A stretch of 64,000 nucleotides of DNA from Alkalinema sp. FACHB-956 (GTDB taxonomy: Bacteria > Cyanobacteriota > Cyanobacteriia > Leptolyngbyales > Leptolyngbyaceae), in assembly GCF_014697025.1 (NCBI RefSeq), contig NZ_JACJRC010000004.1:62001-126000 (forward strand), written 5' to 3'. The notes under the pieces are model-generated. The model did no database searches, was not told the DNA's origin, and saw only the letters and a list, made by a program, of their open reading frames with translations. This document shows positions 18,971-27,857 of the stretch, piece by piece (position 1 is the stretch's first letter; the number at the start of each line of letters is the position of its first letter). A program made the translations under genes and the position numbers.

Positions 18971-19432
18971 ATGTCGCGCTTACTGGCTATATCACGGCAA
19001 TGGCTGTCCCTTGTCCAACCAAGACTGCTGCGATGGGTCGTCTTTGGCCTCTGCCTCTGTGTTTTGACCGCTTGCAGCCCTTCCACTCACTTACCGAGTC
19101 AAGACTTGATTGAACGGGCGATCGGGCTACAGGTTGAGAGAACCCAGACCCCATTGAGTCAACAACTCAAACTGCCAGCCCCCACCCGTTCCCAAATTCA
19201 GATTCGTCAAATTGAGGTGGAGAGCCAGACTCCCTTGACGATCGAGCAGCGGCCCGCCTATCACCTTCAGGGCACCTACAATCTGACTCTCAAGCAATCA
19301 GGTCACACGCTCCACCAACCCCATAACCCGTTTGACATCTATCTGCAGCAACGGCCTGAGGAAAAAACCTGGCACTTTGCTGAACCCAACCCTGAGAATC
19401 GCGATCGCTGGCTGACCCGTGCTCTGCCCTAG
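18971..19432 (+). CDS. Putative lipoprotein
   Basis: A 153-residue exported protein. The ATG at 18971 has AGGAG seven bases upstream, better than the in-frame ATG at 18947. A long basic N-region is followed by a hydrophobic helix and a lipobox (CVLTAC), so the mature protein should start with a lipid-modified Cys. The rest is a small beta-rich domain ([19 protein letters not shown]... [11 protein letters not shown]) with no family I recognise. It converges with map and shares four bases (ctag) with it. Confidence 0.72.
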   Translation: MSRLLAISRQWLSLVQPRLLRWVVFGLCLCVLTACSPSTHLPSQDLIERAIGLQVERTQTPLSQQLKLPAPTRSQIQIRQIEVESQTPLTIEQRPAYHLQGTYNLTLKQSGHTLHQPHNPFDIYLQQRPEEKTWHFAEPNPENRDRWLTRALP

Positions 19433-20244
19433 ATCGAGGCGCGATCGGTCAGAATGTCATACCCGGTTTCCGTGACCAACACCGTATGCTCAAACTGCGC
19501 TGAGAGGGCATTATCGACGGTCACCACTGTCCAACGATCGGGCAGCACTCGGGTATTTTTTGATCCTGCATTGACGATCGGTTCGATCGCGAGGGTCATG
19601 CCAGCCTTCAGCTTGACATTGGGCATTTCGTGGGTGCGGAAGTTAAACACTGAGGGCTCTTCGTGCAGGTTACGCCCCACTCCATGGCCGGTATAGTCTT
19701 CCACGACGCTGAAGCCATAGGATTCGACACAATCCTGTACCGCTCCCGCCAAGTCCAGCAAATAAGCCCCCGCTTTGACTTGGGCGATCGCCGCATAAAG
19801 GGCCTTCTCCGACACCTGGATCAGCTTTTCCGCCGAGGGACTGACCTCGCCACCCACGGCGATCGTGATACAAGAATCGCCATGGTAGCCGTTGTAGTAA
19901 GCCCCCGTATCCACCTTGAGAACATCCCCCTTGCGGAGAATTTTCTTGCGATTGGGGATGCCATGCACCACTTCATGGTTGACACTGGCGCAGATGGAAG
20001 CCGGAAAACCGTGATACCCTTTGAAGCTTGGTTTGGCTCCCATCTCCCGAATGCGCTTTTCAGCATAGGCATCCAGATCCGCTGTGGTCATCCCGGGCTC
20101 TACCATCTCAGCAATTTCTTTCAAAACCGTTGCCACAATACGGCAAGACTGACGCATGATTGCGATTTCTTCCTGAGTTTTGACAGGGCCAGTGCGCCGC
20201 TGGCGCAGAATCGGTTGCGGAAGCAAGTTGCTTAGAATATTCAT
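19429..20244 (-). CDS. map: Methionine aminopeptidase type I
   Basis: Removes the initiator methionine from nascent proteins. Metal ligands are visible in order: [15 protein letters not shown] (two Asp), [12 protein letters not shown] (His), LAIEPIV (Glu) and [10 protein letters not shown] (Glu). MNILSNLL (ATG at 20244) is chosen; the frame extends to 20292 without improving the match. Length of 271 residues includes a short N-terminal extension typical of cyanobacterial MetAP. Its stop overlaps that of the convergent lipoprotein gene. Confidence 0.96.
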   Translation of the reverse strand: MNILSNLLPQPILRQRRTGPVKTQEEIAIMRQSCRIVATVLKEIAEMVEPGMTTADLDAYAEKRIREMGAKPSFKGYHGFPASICASVNHEVVHGIPNRKKILRKGDVLKVDTGAYYNGYHGDSCITIAVGGEVSPSAEKLIQVSEKALYAAIAQVKAGAYLLDLAGAVQDCVESYGFSVVEDYTGHGVGRNLHEEPSVFNFRTHEMPNVKLKAGMTLAIEPIVNAGSKNTRVLPDRWTVVTVDNALSAQFEHTVLVTETGYDILTDRASI

Positions 20245-20409
20245 CGAGTTTACGAAGGGTACCAAAATGGAGGAGGGCAAGCAGAAGGGCACCTCAGGCC
20301 AATCTCTACGTTACCGGAAATCTTTCCCAACGGACGAACTCGACGGAATCTGTATTGTCTAAATCGGTTTGGAATCAGTCTGGAATCGGTGTTGCCTGAA
20401 TCTGTACGC

Positions 20410-20889
20410 CTAATCTGTAACGACAATCGTCCCTTTCATCCCCGCTTCCGCGTGACCGGGGATCGAGCAATGCAACTCATACTGTCCCGATCTCACCGGC
20501 ACAAACACCCAATCCGCTTCCGCGTTGGGGCGAATCTCCAGTTCATGGATCGCACCTTTGATTTCCACTTGCCCTGCATCAACTTTCTGCGACCAAATAC
20601 CATCGGCAAAATCCTTGGCAGTGAAATAATGCTTTTGCCCGCTGGGATTGGTGAGGTGTAGCTTATAGCGTTTTCCAGCCTCAAAGGCGAGGTGATCGGG
20701 AACAAATTTCAGTTCCCCGACGGAATTTCCTAAGCTAACTTGAATGTCTATCACGGGTTGATGGGCTAAATCGATCGCCCCGGCAGGGGATGCGATCACA
20801 AGTAGAATCAGGACTCCCAGCCCCACGATCGACCAGAAACGCCCTTGCATTAACTTATCTTTAATTTTGTGGAGAATTTTATAGTTCAT
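20410..20889 (-). CDS. Cupredoxin-domain (type I copper) exported protein
   Basis: A 159-residue protein with an N-terminal signal peptide or anchor (hydrophobic 17-38, ending ASPAGA). The cupredoxin fold carries a plausible type I copper site: His in SGQKHYF and the C-terminal Cys-His-Met cluster LHCSIPGHAEAGM. It is unlike plastocyanin in its loop lengths and does not look like petE. It probably acts in the periplasm or lumen as an electron carrier or copper protein. Single gene. Confidence 0.82.
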   Translation of the reverse strand: MNYKILHKIKDKLMQGRFWSIVGLGVLILLVIASPAGAIDLAHQPVIDIQVSLGNSVGELKFVPDHLAFEAGKRYKLHLTNPSGQKHYFTAKDFADGIWSQKVDAGQVEIKGAIHELEIRPNAEADWVFVPVRSGQYELHCSIPGHAEAGMKGTIVVTD

Positions 20890-20987
20890 ATTCGTGTCCA
20901 GTTCTTGTCCAGAACGCTAAGGATGTATCGGATAACCAGGGGGCTATAGGCCCATTATTAATAATTTTTATGCCGAGGTAATTCAGC

Positions 20988-21764
20988 TTACAGGTTTGTT
21001 ACAGGCCCATCCGATCGCAGGCAGTAGGGTCGCTGGGAACTCAAGGGTGCTTCTAAGGCGTACTGCTCCAGAAAGGTGGGATCCCCCATGACCGCTGCGG
21101 TAGAGCCGTCGTAAACAATCTCTCCCTGACTTAGGACAACCGTGCGATCGCACAGATCCAACGCCAAATCCAAATCATGGGTAGCAATAATTTGGGTTAA
21201 CGATAGCCGATCGAGCAGGTGAATCAATTGCCGCCGCGATCGTGGATCTAATTGCGCCGAGGGTTCATCTAAGGCCAGAATGCTGGGTTGCATGGCCAAC
21301 ACCCCCGCGATCGCCACTCGCTTTTTCTCTCCCCCTGAAAGAGCCTGGGGGATCCGTTGGGCGTAGTCGTCCGGATTGAAGCCGACTGCTTCCAAGGCCG
21401 CGATCGCGCGCTGGTGCTGCACCTCCAAACTTAATCCTTGGTTTTTCGGGCCAAAGGTGACATCTTCCCAAACGCTAGGCATAAATAGCTGATCATCAGG
21501 ATTTTGGAAAACCAAACCCAGGGCATTTCGCACCACTCGCAGCGTATTCGGTGCCACTCGCCAAGGGCCCACCTGTACCTGCCCCACTTGCGGCAACAGC
21601 AAACCATTCAAGTGGTGCAGCAGGGTGGATTTTCCGGAACCATTGGCTCCTACGATCGCCACCCGTTGCCCCGCCATAATCGTTAAGTGGATGTTCCGTA
21701 GCGCAGGGGTGCCATTGGGATAACTGTAACCAACATTCTGAATTGCAAGGGCGACAACGGCCAT
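20988..21764 (-). CDS. nikO: ECF transporter ATPase, nickel/cobalt type (NikO/CbiO)
   Basis: ATP-binding subunit of an energy-coupling-factor importer. Walker A GANGSGKS, Q-loop VFQNPDDQLF, signature ALSGGEKKRVAIAG, Walker B ILALDEP and the switch IIATHDLDLAL are all present. VFQNPDDQ is typical of ECF ATPases. ATG at 21764 preferred over 21776. Last gene of the nikM-nikN-nikQ-nikO minus-strand operon, 122 bp after nikQ. Confidence 0.9.
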   Translation of the reverse strand: MAVVALAIQNVGYSYPNGTPALRNIHLTIMAGQRVAIVGANGSGKSTLLHHLNGLLLPQVGQVQVGPWRVAPNTLRVVRNALGLVFQNPDDQLFMPSVWEDVTFGPKNQGLSLEVQHQRAIAALEAVGFNPDDYAQRIPQALSGGEKKRVAIAGVLAMQPSILALDEPSAQLDPRSRRQLIHLLDRLSLTQIIATHDLDLALDLCDRTVVLSQGEIVYDGSTAAVMGDPTFLEQYALEAPLSSQRPYCLRSDGPVTNL

Positions 21765-21791
21765 ACAGCGTATCAACGATCCAGGAGACTA

Positions 21792-21852
21792 GAGATTGTT
21801 TACGAGAGTTGTCTACGAGATTGTTTACAAGAGTTGTTTACGAGAGTTGTTT
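21792..21852. repeat. 25-bp tandem repeat between nikQ and nikO
   Basis: gagattgtttac begins at 21792 and 21817, each followed by a variant gagttgtttac, giving a 25-bp period with about two and a half copies. Confidence 0.75.
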
Positions 21853-21886
21853 GATTCTGGATAGCGAACAATGAGAGCAATCTTAT

Positions 21887-22666
21887 TCAGAACATGATCT
21901 CTGCTCCTATGCTGAGCAGAATCACTGAGATCGTGTAGGTCAATAAGCAGATATCTGGCTTCGTCCATCGCAATGGTGTCCCCTCTGGAGCAAGTCCCGC
22001 ATAGCCCCGAGAGAGCATTGCTTGGTGGATGCGATCGCCCCGATCGTAGGTACGGATGAATAAAGCCCCGATCATCACACCGACAATGTGACGATGCACT
22101 GGACGGGAAACCAACAGATTGCGCGACTGAGCAGCCCGTTGCAGAGTTTGAGCTTCGTCAAGTAACACGGTCAGATACCGCAACATCGATCCCACGATCG
22201 CCACAAGGAGTGGGGGCATTTTTAACTGTTTGAGTGCTTGTAAAAGTTCGATTTGGCGAGTCGTCAAGGTCAACACATTCAAGGTCATCAGGGACAGTCC
22301 CACTTTCATGGCCAAACTAAAAAATCCCAGCAGCCCCCCTTGATAAATCTCCAGCCAACCCCATTGCCAGAGGAGATCCCCTTGCTCCCGAAACAGCGTG
22401 CCTAGCACAAGTAACAAGGCAAAACTGGCTTCGAGGGTCATTCGTCGCAGGAGTTGCCCCAGGGATACCGAACTCCGCCAGCCAATCAGTAGCAGGCCCC
22501 CGCCCATCACTAGCAATTGCAAGCCTTGCAACGGAGGCGTGAGGGCGATCGCAAACACCGCGATCGTGGCGCACAGCAGTCGCATCCAAGGCTGGGGACC
22601 TGTAGCGCTGGTAGCGCTTGGGGCAGCCAAGCCCTTCCCCAAGCCGGGTGAGTCATGAAAAATCAT
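21887..22666 (-). CDS. nikQ: ECF transporter transmembrane coupling protein (NikQ/CbiQ)
   Basis: A 259-residue integral membrane protein linking the substrate-binding subunits to the ATPase. Several membrane helices are visible, plus the two cytoplasmic coupling segments with the S-R-N-L (AAQSRNL) and S-R-G-Y (MLSRGY) signatures of EcfT proteins. Its start overlaps the stop of nikN as ATGA, indicating translational coupling. Confidence 0.9.
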   Translation of the reverse strand: MIFHDSPGLGKGLAAPSATSATGPQPWMRLLCATIAVFAIALTPPLQGLQLLVMGGGLLLIGWRSSVSLGQLLRRMTLEASFALLLVLGTLFREQGDLLWQWGWLEIYQGGLLGFFSLAMKVGLSLMTLNVLTLTTRQIELLQALKQLKMPPLLVAIVGSMLRYLTVLLDEAQTLQRAAQSRNLLVSRPVHRHIVGVMIGALFIRTYDRGDRIHQAMLSRGYAGLAPEGTPLRWTKPDICLLTYTISVILLSIGAEIMF

Positions 22667-23019
22667 GGATCCTTGTGTGAGGTTTCTGGTTTAGCCACCA
22701 CCCACTTGCCGACCCCCCAGGTCAACCCAAAAGTCACCAGCGTGCCCACCAAGCCCGCTAGCGGGGTCGCTAGCGCATCCGGCACGCCCCGCATGGCATA
22801 CTCATCAAACGCTTGGTAAAAGGGCAACTGATGGGCCACAGGATGTTCCGCTGCACGAGATTCAAATTCCTGATCTTGAGCCACCCGATCGAGCCCATCC
22901 GGGTTTTGGCTCGCCCAGGGAGACAGAAGCGTCGCCAGCCCCACCGCCAGCCCTAGGGAAACCCCGTAAAACCAACGCGACCGTAGACCACACCGTAGAC
23001 CACTTTGTATTTTTTGCAT
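22663..23019 (-). CDS. nikN: PDGLE-domain component of nickel/cobalt ECF transporter (NikN/CbiN-like)
   Basis: A 118-residue membrane protein with an N-terminal helix (21-38), the defining NPDGLDRVA motif at about 40-47, an extracytoplasmic loop and a second helix near the C-terminus (LVGTLVTFGLTWGVG). In Ni/Co ECF systems it assists the M component. The ATG at 23019 overlaps the nikM stop by one base (TAATG); the longer frame upstream is inside nikM. Confidence 0.88.
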   Translation of the reverse strand: MQKIQSGLRCGLRSRWFYGVSLGLAVGLATLLSPWASQNPDGLDRVAQDQEFESRAAEHPVAHQLPFYQAFDEYAMRGVPDALATPLAGLVGTLVTFGLTWGVGKWVVAKPETSHKDP

Positions 23020-23750
23020 TACCTCATCTCTCCAGACACGATCTCTCCACGCGCAGTCAGGGCACGATCGCGGGGCGCTTTGTGAATTAACTCCGGTCGC
23101 AGCCGTCGCACATAATCCAACGCCAGCAGTGTAATGGCCGCTTCCCCGAGGCCAATTAGCCCATGCCAAAAGACCATAGCACCCAACGCAAGCCCTAGAT
23201 TTGCCGTCCCAGACAAGCCGATCTGGAGCGAACAGAACGCAGAAGCGGCTACTACACTTACCCAGCTCGCGATCGCCGCTCCCACCATGACCCCAATCCA
23301 GCGATCATAGCCCACCAGGCAACGGATCCCTTTGTAGAGGTAATAGCCACCCAAGGTTCCGACTAACCCCATATTGACAATGTTGGCTCCTAGCACGGTC
23401 AGCCCACCATCTTGAAAAAATAGGGTCTGCACTATGAAGACCACCGCCATAACGAGCGATCCCGCCCAAGGCCCCAATAACGCCCCCGCCAAGGTTCCCC
23501 CCAGCAGGTGCCCTGATGTCCCCATGGGGATCGGAAAGTTGATCATCTGGGCGGCAAAAATAAAGGCAGCACAGACGCCCATCAGAGGAACCGCCCGATC
23601 GTCATAGGTTGCCTGTACTCGTCTGAGGCAGAGACCAATCAGCCCCAAGGCCAAGGCCCAAGTTCCTAGCCAAACCATGCCTGCGATCGGCGTCGCTGCA
23701 TTCAAATAACCATCCGGCATGTGCAACGCCAAGGGTAAGACTCGAATCAT
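23019..23750 (-). CDS. nikM: Nickel/cobalt-binding ECF S component (NikM/CbiM)
   Basis: Substrate-specific membrane component. Family hallmarks are HMPDGYLNAATPI at the N-terminus, MINFPIPMGTSGHLLGG in the middle and the helix-rich remainder. The first ATG gives MIRVLPLALHMPDGYL, whereas family members normally begin Met-His with the His a metal ligand. A TTG at 23726 would give exactly that N-terminus, so the true start may be there. The longer frame (TTG at 23807) looks unlikely. First gene of a four-gene operon; cobalt or nickel cannot be decided from sequence. Confidence 0.88.
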   Translation of the reverse strand: MIRVLPLALHMPDGYLNAATPIAGMVWLGTWALALGLIGLCLRRVQATYDDRAVPLMGVCAAFIFAAQMINFPIPMGTSGHLLGGTLAGALLGPWAGSLVMAVVFIVQTLFFQDGGLTVLGANIVNMGLVGTLGGYYLYKGIRCLVGYDRWIGVMVGAAIASWVSVVAASAFCSLQIGLSGTANLGLALGAMVFWHGLIGLGEAAITLLALDYVRRLRPELIHKAPRDRALTARGEIVSGEMR

Positions 23751-23846
23751 GCCATTGTTTGTCCAAATAGTTGCTAGACTCCAGTAAACCGCTGACAAAT
23801 CCCCCAATTCAATCCAGATGGGGGGGATGAACGGCGTTAGTCAACC

Positions 23847-23866
23847 AGGTTAACATAAATCAACCT
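23847..23866. promoter_or_regulatory. Candidate operator upstream of the nikMNQO operon
   Basis: Imperfect palindrome aggttaacataaatcaacct, arms of seven bases with one mismatch around a 6-nt centre, about 97-120 bp before the nikM start. The form would suit a metal-responsive repressor, but I do not recognise a known consensus. Confidence 0.3.
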
Positions 23867-23905
23867 AGGTGACCCTTAACCAGCCCCATTTCTAGCGAGG
23901 CCACA

Positions 23906-23954
23906 CCAAGATCCACCCGAATTCCAAGATCCACCCAGATTCCAAGATCCACCA
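23906..23954. repeat. 18-bp direct repeat, three copies
   Basis: ccaagatccacc starts at 23906, 23924 and 23942, exact 18-bp spacing, between nikM and rplS. Confidence 0.9.
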
Positions 23955-24040
23955 GCCTCAAAAAACTTTGCTGTGAGATCTAGACTTAAAGGGGATGCAT
24001 ACGCTACATTAAGCAATTGTGAGTTTTTAACAAACCCGCT

Positions 24041-24403
24041 ATGAACGCCCAGGAAATCATCCGCTCTCTTGAAGCGGAACAGATGAAGTCAGATCTTCCG
24101 GTGATTCATGTTGGCGACACTGTGCGCGTTGGCGTGAAAATCCGCGAGGGTGACAAAGAACGGACTCAGCCCTACGAAGGGGTGGTCATTGCTAAGCGTA
24201 GTGCTGGCGTGACTCAGAACATTACGGTACGTCGAGTTTTCCAAGGCGTAGGCGTAGAACGGGTCTTTTTGATTCACTCTCCTCGCATTGAGAGCGTTAA
24301 AGTTCTCCGTCGGGGTAAAGTGCGTCGTGCTAAGCTCTTCTACCTCCGTCAACGGACTGGTAAGTCTGCCCGTCTGAAGCAGCGTTTCGATCGTGCACTT
24401 TAG
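24041..24403 (+). CDS. rplS: Ribosomal protein L19
   Basis: A 120-residue 50S protein at the subunit interface. Characteristic segments are [58 protein letters not shown] and the basic C-terminus [20 protein letters not shown]. First gene upstream of the trnW-secE-nusG cluster, an arrangement common in cyanobacteria. Confidence 0.98.
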   Translation: MNAQEIIRSLEAEQMKSDLPVIHVGDTVRVGVKIREGDKERTQPYEGVVIAKRSAGVTQNITVRRVFQGVGVERVFLIHSPRIESVKVLRRGKVRRAKLFYLRQRTGKSARLKQRFDRAL

Positions 24404-24478
24404 TTCCACGGCAATCTTTTGAGAAATTGCTAGACTAGGGACAAAAGTTAGGTAAAATATGGAGTAGTTCAGACGCAT

Positions 24479-24551
24479 GCGTCCTTAGTTCAGTTGGTAG
24501 AACGCAGGTCTCCAAAACCTGATGTCGGGGGTTCGAGTCCTCCAGGGCGCG
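24479..24551 (+). tRNA. trnW: tRNA-Trp (anticodon CCA)
   Basis: A 73-nt cloverleaf: acceptor arms gcgtcct/agggcgc with one G-U pair, D-arm ttagttcagttggtagaa, anticodon stem caggt/acctg with loop ctccaaa (anticodon CCA at 24512-24514), T-loop gttcgag. Discriminator G; CCA is not encoded. Lies between rplS and secE. Confidence 0.97.
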
Positions 24552-24723
24552 CTGAATTACTCCATTGAGCTTAAAAGACCTCAACATAGGTCAAGTCATT
24601 AACTATAAAATAATTGTAGAAAATGACTTCAGGTACGGCTAATCCCTAGCTTATGCTGGGTTGGGGCTGTACCTGTCTTTTCTGGGGAAGTTTTCCATAT
24701 CGAGTTCAACGGTGGTGATGGTC

Positions 24724-24951
24724 ATGGCCAAGAAAGATGATGCTGCGGTACAAGAGCAGAAGTCTGCTTTCACTCCTAATACTTTCATCCAAGAAACAAA
24801 AGAAGAACTCGGAAAAGTAACCTGGCCTAGTCGTCAGCAGCTCATTAGTGAGTCGATCGCTGTGATCCTGATGGTTTCGCTATCGGCAACCTTGGTTTAT
24901 TTCATTGACCAACTATTTTTGTGGGCACAGGGGAAGGTGTTCGGAGGATGA
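24724..24951 (+). CDS. secE: Preprotein translocase subunit SecE
   Basis: A 75-residue single-span subunit of the SecYEG channel. The amphipathic region FIQETKEELGKVTWPSRQQL is the SecE signature, followed by one membrane helix (about 46-68). ATG at 24724 (MAKKDDA) is chosen from a wider frame. Overlaps nusG by four bases. Confidence 0.95.
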   Translation: MAKKDDAAVQEQKSAFTPNTFIQETKEELGKVTWPSRQQLISESIAVILMVSLSATLVYFIDQLFLWAQGKVFGG

Positions 24952-25589
24952 CGTACACATCAGACGATTCCATGGGTCTGTCCCAAGCTGACCTAGAAGA
25001 AGGGGCCGATGAGGCTCAACTGCTCAAGCAGTCCCGTTGGTACGCTGTACAAGTTGCTTCTGGCTGTGAAAAGCGAGTTAAGGCCAACTTAGAACAACGA
25101 ATTCAAACCCTGGATGTAGCCAATCGGATTTTGGATGTTCAGATTCCTGAAACTCCTATTCTGAGACATCAAAAAGATGGTCGCCCCAAGGAAGCTAGCG
25201 AAAAAGTCTTTCCAGGCTATGTGTTAATTCGCATGGTGATGGATGATGAGACTTGGCAGGTGGTCAAAAACACGCCAAATGTCATCAACTTTGTTGGTGC
25301 TGAACAGAAACGTCGTTACGGTCGAGGTCGAGGACACGTTAAACCGATGCCCTTAGCCTTTGCCGAAGTAGAGCGAATCTTTAAGCGCTCCCAGGAGCAG
25401 GAACCCGTCAGGAAACTTGATATGGCTGCCGGGGATAAGATTATGGTTCTGTCTGGCCCCTTCAAAGACTTTGAAGGTGAAGTGGTTGAAGTGAGTCCCG
25501 AGCGCAGCAAGCTCAAAGCGCTGCTCTCCATCTTCGGGCGGGAAACGCCTGTGGAACTGGAGGTCAACCAAGTTCAGAAGATTGAGTAG
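24948..25589 (+). CDS. nusG: Transcription elongation/antitermination factor NusG
   Basis: A 213-residue protein that binds RNA polymerase and links it to ribosomes or Rho. NGN domain from about 26 (SRWYAVQVASGCEKRVKANL), the conserved VFPGYVLIRM, and a C-terminal KOW domain (GDKIMVLSGPFKDFEGEVVEV). The ATG at 24948 overlaps the secE stop (ATGA); a second in-frame ATG at 24972 is possible. Confidence 0.96.
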   Translation: MTYTSDDSMGLSQADLEEGADEAQLLKQSRWYAVQVASGCEKRVKANLEQRIQTLDVANRILDVQIPETPILRHQKDGRPKEASEKVFPGYVLIRMVMDDETWQVVKNTPNVINFVGAEQKRRYGRGRGHVKPMPLAFAEVERIFKRSQEQEPVRKLDMAAGDKIMVLSGPFKDFEGEVVEVSPERSKLKALLSIFGRETPVELEVNQVQKIE

Positions 25590-25610
25590 ATCTCAGGAAA
25601 TTAGCAGTCA

Positions 25611-26036
25611 ATGGCAAAGAAAGTAGTTGCAGTCATTAAGCTCGCGATCAACGCGGGCAAAGCAAACCCGGCACCCCCCATTGGCCCTGCATTGGGTCAA
25701 CATGGTGTCAACATCATGATGTTCTGTAAAGAGTACAACGCACGTACCGCTGACCAAGCTGGCATGGTGGTACCCGTTGAGATCTCGGTCTACGAAGATC
25801 GTAGCTTTACCTTCATCCTCAAAACGCCCCCCGCTTCCAAGCTGATTGCCCAGGCTGCGGGAATTTCCACTGGTTCCGGTGAACCCAACAAGAAGAAAGT
25901 GGGTTCTATCACTAAAGCGCAGTTGGAAGAAATCGCTAAAACCAAAATGCCTGATCTCAACGCCAATGATGTTGAGGCTGCGATGAAGATCATTGCAGGC
26001 ACCGCGAAAAACATGGGCGTCACCATCAAGGACTAA
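25611..26036 (+). CDS. rplK: Ribosomal protein L11
   Basis: A 141-residue 50S protein of the GTPase-associated centre. [29 protein letters not shown] and the C-terminal [18 protein letters not shown] are diagnostic. 21 bp after nusG. Confidence 0.98.
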   Translation: MAKKVVAVIKLAINAGKANPAPPIGPALGQHGVNIMMFCKEYNARTADQAGMVVPVEISVYEDRSFTFILKTPPASKLIAQAAGISTGSGEPNKKKVGSITKAQLEEIAKTKMPDLNANDVEAAMKIIAGTAKNMGVTIKD

Positions 26037-26151
26037 ATCTCCAGTAGATTTTTTCGAGTTGATCTTGCATTGTTTTGATCAGCTTACTCTTCTAACATTT
26101 TCCATTCACAACGGGGGAGAGACTCTCTCGCTATAACCCCAGGAGTATTCA

Positions 26152-26865
26152 ATGACTAAAAAAGTGTCGAAGCGCTTGCGGGAACTGCAAGCCAAGGTGG
26201 AGAAGCGCACCTATGAGCCTTTAGAGGCCATGAATCTGCTCAAAGAAACTGCCACTGCTAAATTTTCTGAGTCTGCCGAAGCCCACATTCGGCTGGGGAT
26301 TGATCCCAAATACAACGACCAACAACTGCGGACAACCGTTGTTCTGCCCAAGGGGACGGGGCAAACCATTCGGGTCGCAGTCATTGCGCGAGGCGAAAAA
26401 GTGGCTGAAGCTACCAACGCTGGCGCAGAGGTGGTTGGTTCTGAAGAACTGATTGACGAAATTCTCAAGGGGCGCATGGATTTTGACCTCTTGATTGCAA
26501 CACCGGATGTGATGCCTCAGGTTGCAAAACTGGGTCGTGTGCTAGGGCCTCGGGGCTTAATGCCTTCACCCAAAGCCGGTACCGTAACCACAGATCTCCC
26601 CCAAGCGATCGCAGAGTTTAAAGCCGGTAAGCTGGAATATAAAGCTGATAAGACCGGGATTGTGCACATCTCCTTTGGTAAGGCAAACTTTAGTGCAGAG
26701 GACTTGTTAACGAACCTGAAAGCACTACAAGAAAGCGTTGAACGCAATCGTCCTTCTGGTGCAAAGGGGCGCTATTGGCGTACAATCTATGTGTCTGCAA
26801 CCATGGGGCCAGCGATCGAAGTCGATATCAACGCCCTCCGCGATCTTAAAGTCGCTGAAGCCTAG
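26152..26865 (+). CDS. rplA: Ribosomal protein L1
   Basis: A 237-residue 50S stalk protein and, in many bacteria, repressor of its own operon. [47 protein letters not shown] and the C-terminal domain are all clear. ATG at 26152 follows an intergenic stretch of 115 bp after rplK. Confidence 0.98.
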   Translation: MTKKVSKRLRELQAKVEKRTYEPLEAMNLLKETATAKFSESAEAHIRLGIDPKYNDQQLRTTVVLPKGTGQTIRVAVIARGEKVAEATNAGAEVVGSEELIDEILKGRMDFDLLIATPDVMPQVAKLGRVLGPRGLMPSPKAGTVTTDLPQAIAEFKAGKLEYKADKTGIVHISFGKANFSAEDLLTNLKALQESVERNRPSGAKGRYWRTIYVSATMGPAIEVDINALRDLKVAEA

Positions 26866-27049
26866 ATAGAGGCTCCTTTTGCAATGCAACCGACATTTTT
26901 CATTATAGCTGAAATTTTGAATTGCATTGACGATCGAGTCACCGATTGCTAGAGTAGGTTGTCAAAGTTTTTGGAGTCGTTCCAAACGAAGCATTACTCG
27001 CAACTGAATAACAAGCCGCAGAAAGCAGGTGTTGGAAGTAAAGTTCCTG

Positions 27050-27124
27050 CCGAGGTTTGAGATTGATCGGTCTAGTTTTAGCTAGATTGAGTAAACCTCG
27101 GCGCTGCAAACCGAGGTTTTTTAT
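27050..27124 (+). promoter_or_regulatory. rplJ leader with mutually exclusive antiterminator/terminator hairpins
   Basis: The sequence ccgaggttt occurs twice, at 27050-27058 and 27111-27119, and its complement aaacctcgg once between them, at 27093-27101. Pairing with the first copy gives an antiterminator; pairing with the second gives a 9-bp terminator followed by ttttatt. This is the layout of a ribosomal-protein (L10) leader attenuator controlling rplJ-rplL relative to rplK-rplA. The ligand, probably L10 or L10-L12, is inferred from other bacteria. Confidence 0.75.
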
Positions 27125-27173
27125 TGCACTTCAGAGTAATGCAGACAAAATTTCAACGTTCAAGGATCCCGGT

Positions 27174-27185
27174 TAAGGAGGTGAT
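27174..27185 (+). promoter_or_regulatory. Extended Shine-Dalgarno of rplJ
   Basis: taaggaggtgat is a full 12-nt complement of the usual bacterial 16S rRNA 3' end, five bases before the rplJ ATG. Most genes in this window have only 4-5 matching bases. Confidence 0.85.
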
Positions 27186-27190
27186 ATCGA

Positions 27191-27718
27191 ATGGGTAGAA
27201 CGCTGGAAAATAAGAAGGCCATTGTTGAAGGGCTGAAGGAAACGCTGAGTGAATCCACGTTAACGTTGGTCATCAACTACCAAGGTCTAACCGTTGGAGA
27301 AATCACGGATCTGCGTCGTCGTCTGCGGGATAAAGGTGCAACTTGTACCGTCACCAAAAATACGCTGATGAATAAGGCGATCGCGGGTGACGAGCGCTGG
27401 GAGCCAATGTCTGAACTGCTCAAAACCACCACCGCTTTCATCATGGTGAAAGAGGATATTGGCGGCGCGGTCAAGGCATACCAAGAGTTCCAAAAGGCTG
27501 CTAAGAAGACGGAAGTCATCGGCGGTGTGATGGATGGCAAGCTCCTCTCTGACAAGGATGTTAAGGCGATCGCAGATCTGCCGTCCAAGGAGCAACTCAT
27601 CGCGCAAATCGCAGGGGCAATCAACGGTGTCGCCACCAAGCTGGCAGTGGGCATCAACGAAGTCCCGTCCGGTCTGGCACGTGCTATCAAGCAAATTTCC
27701 GAGAAGGAAGCTGCCTAA
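27191..27718 (+). CDS. rplJ: Ribosomal protein L10
   Basis: A 175-residue protein forming the base of the L12 stalk. The [20 protein letters not shown] and [13 protein letters not shown] segments define it, and the C-terminal helix ([23 protein letters not shown]) binds L12 dimers. Preceded by a leader attenuator and an extended Shine-Dalgarno sequence; rplL follows after 139 bp. Confidence 0.98.
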   Translation: MGRTLENKKAIVEGLKETLSESTLTLVINYQGLTVGEITDLRRRLRDKGATCTVTKNTLMNKAIAGDERWEPMSELLKTTTAFIMVKEDIGGAVKAYQEFQKAAKKTEVIGGVMDGKLLSDKDVKAIADLPSKEQLIAQIAGAINGVATKLAVGINEVPSGLARAIKQISEKEAA

Positions 27719-27857
27719 TCGCAGTTCCATTCAAAACAGGCAAATCGGCTGCAAAGTTTTTAGCTGTATAGCTTTTGGCTGTATTGTGACTGACGTGCCA
27801 GCCGACCAGCCTAGGAAATCGACGAACCATTTTCATTGATTAAACGGAGAAAATCCA

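Noticed and set aside
20410-20889. Plastocyanin (petE)
   Set aside because: The copper ligands fit a cupredoxin, but the sequence around them (KHYFTAKDF, LHCSIPGHAEAGM) is not that of plastocyanin.
23751-24040. Cobalamin riboswitch before nikM
   Set aside because: No conserved B12-box-like or AGGGAA-type core could be found; only a short palindrome and an 18-bp repeat are visible.
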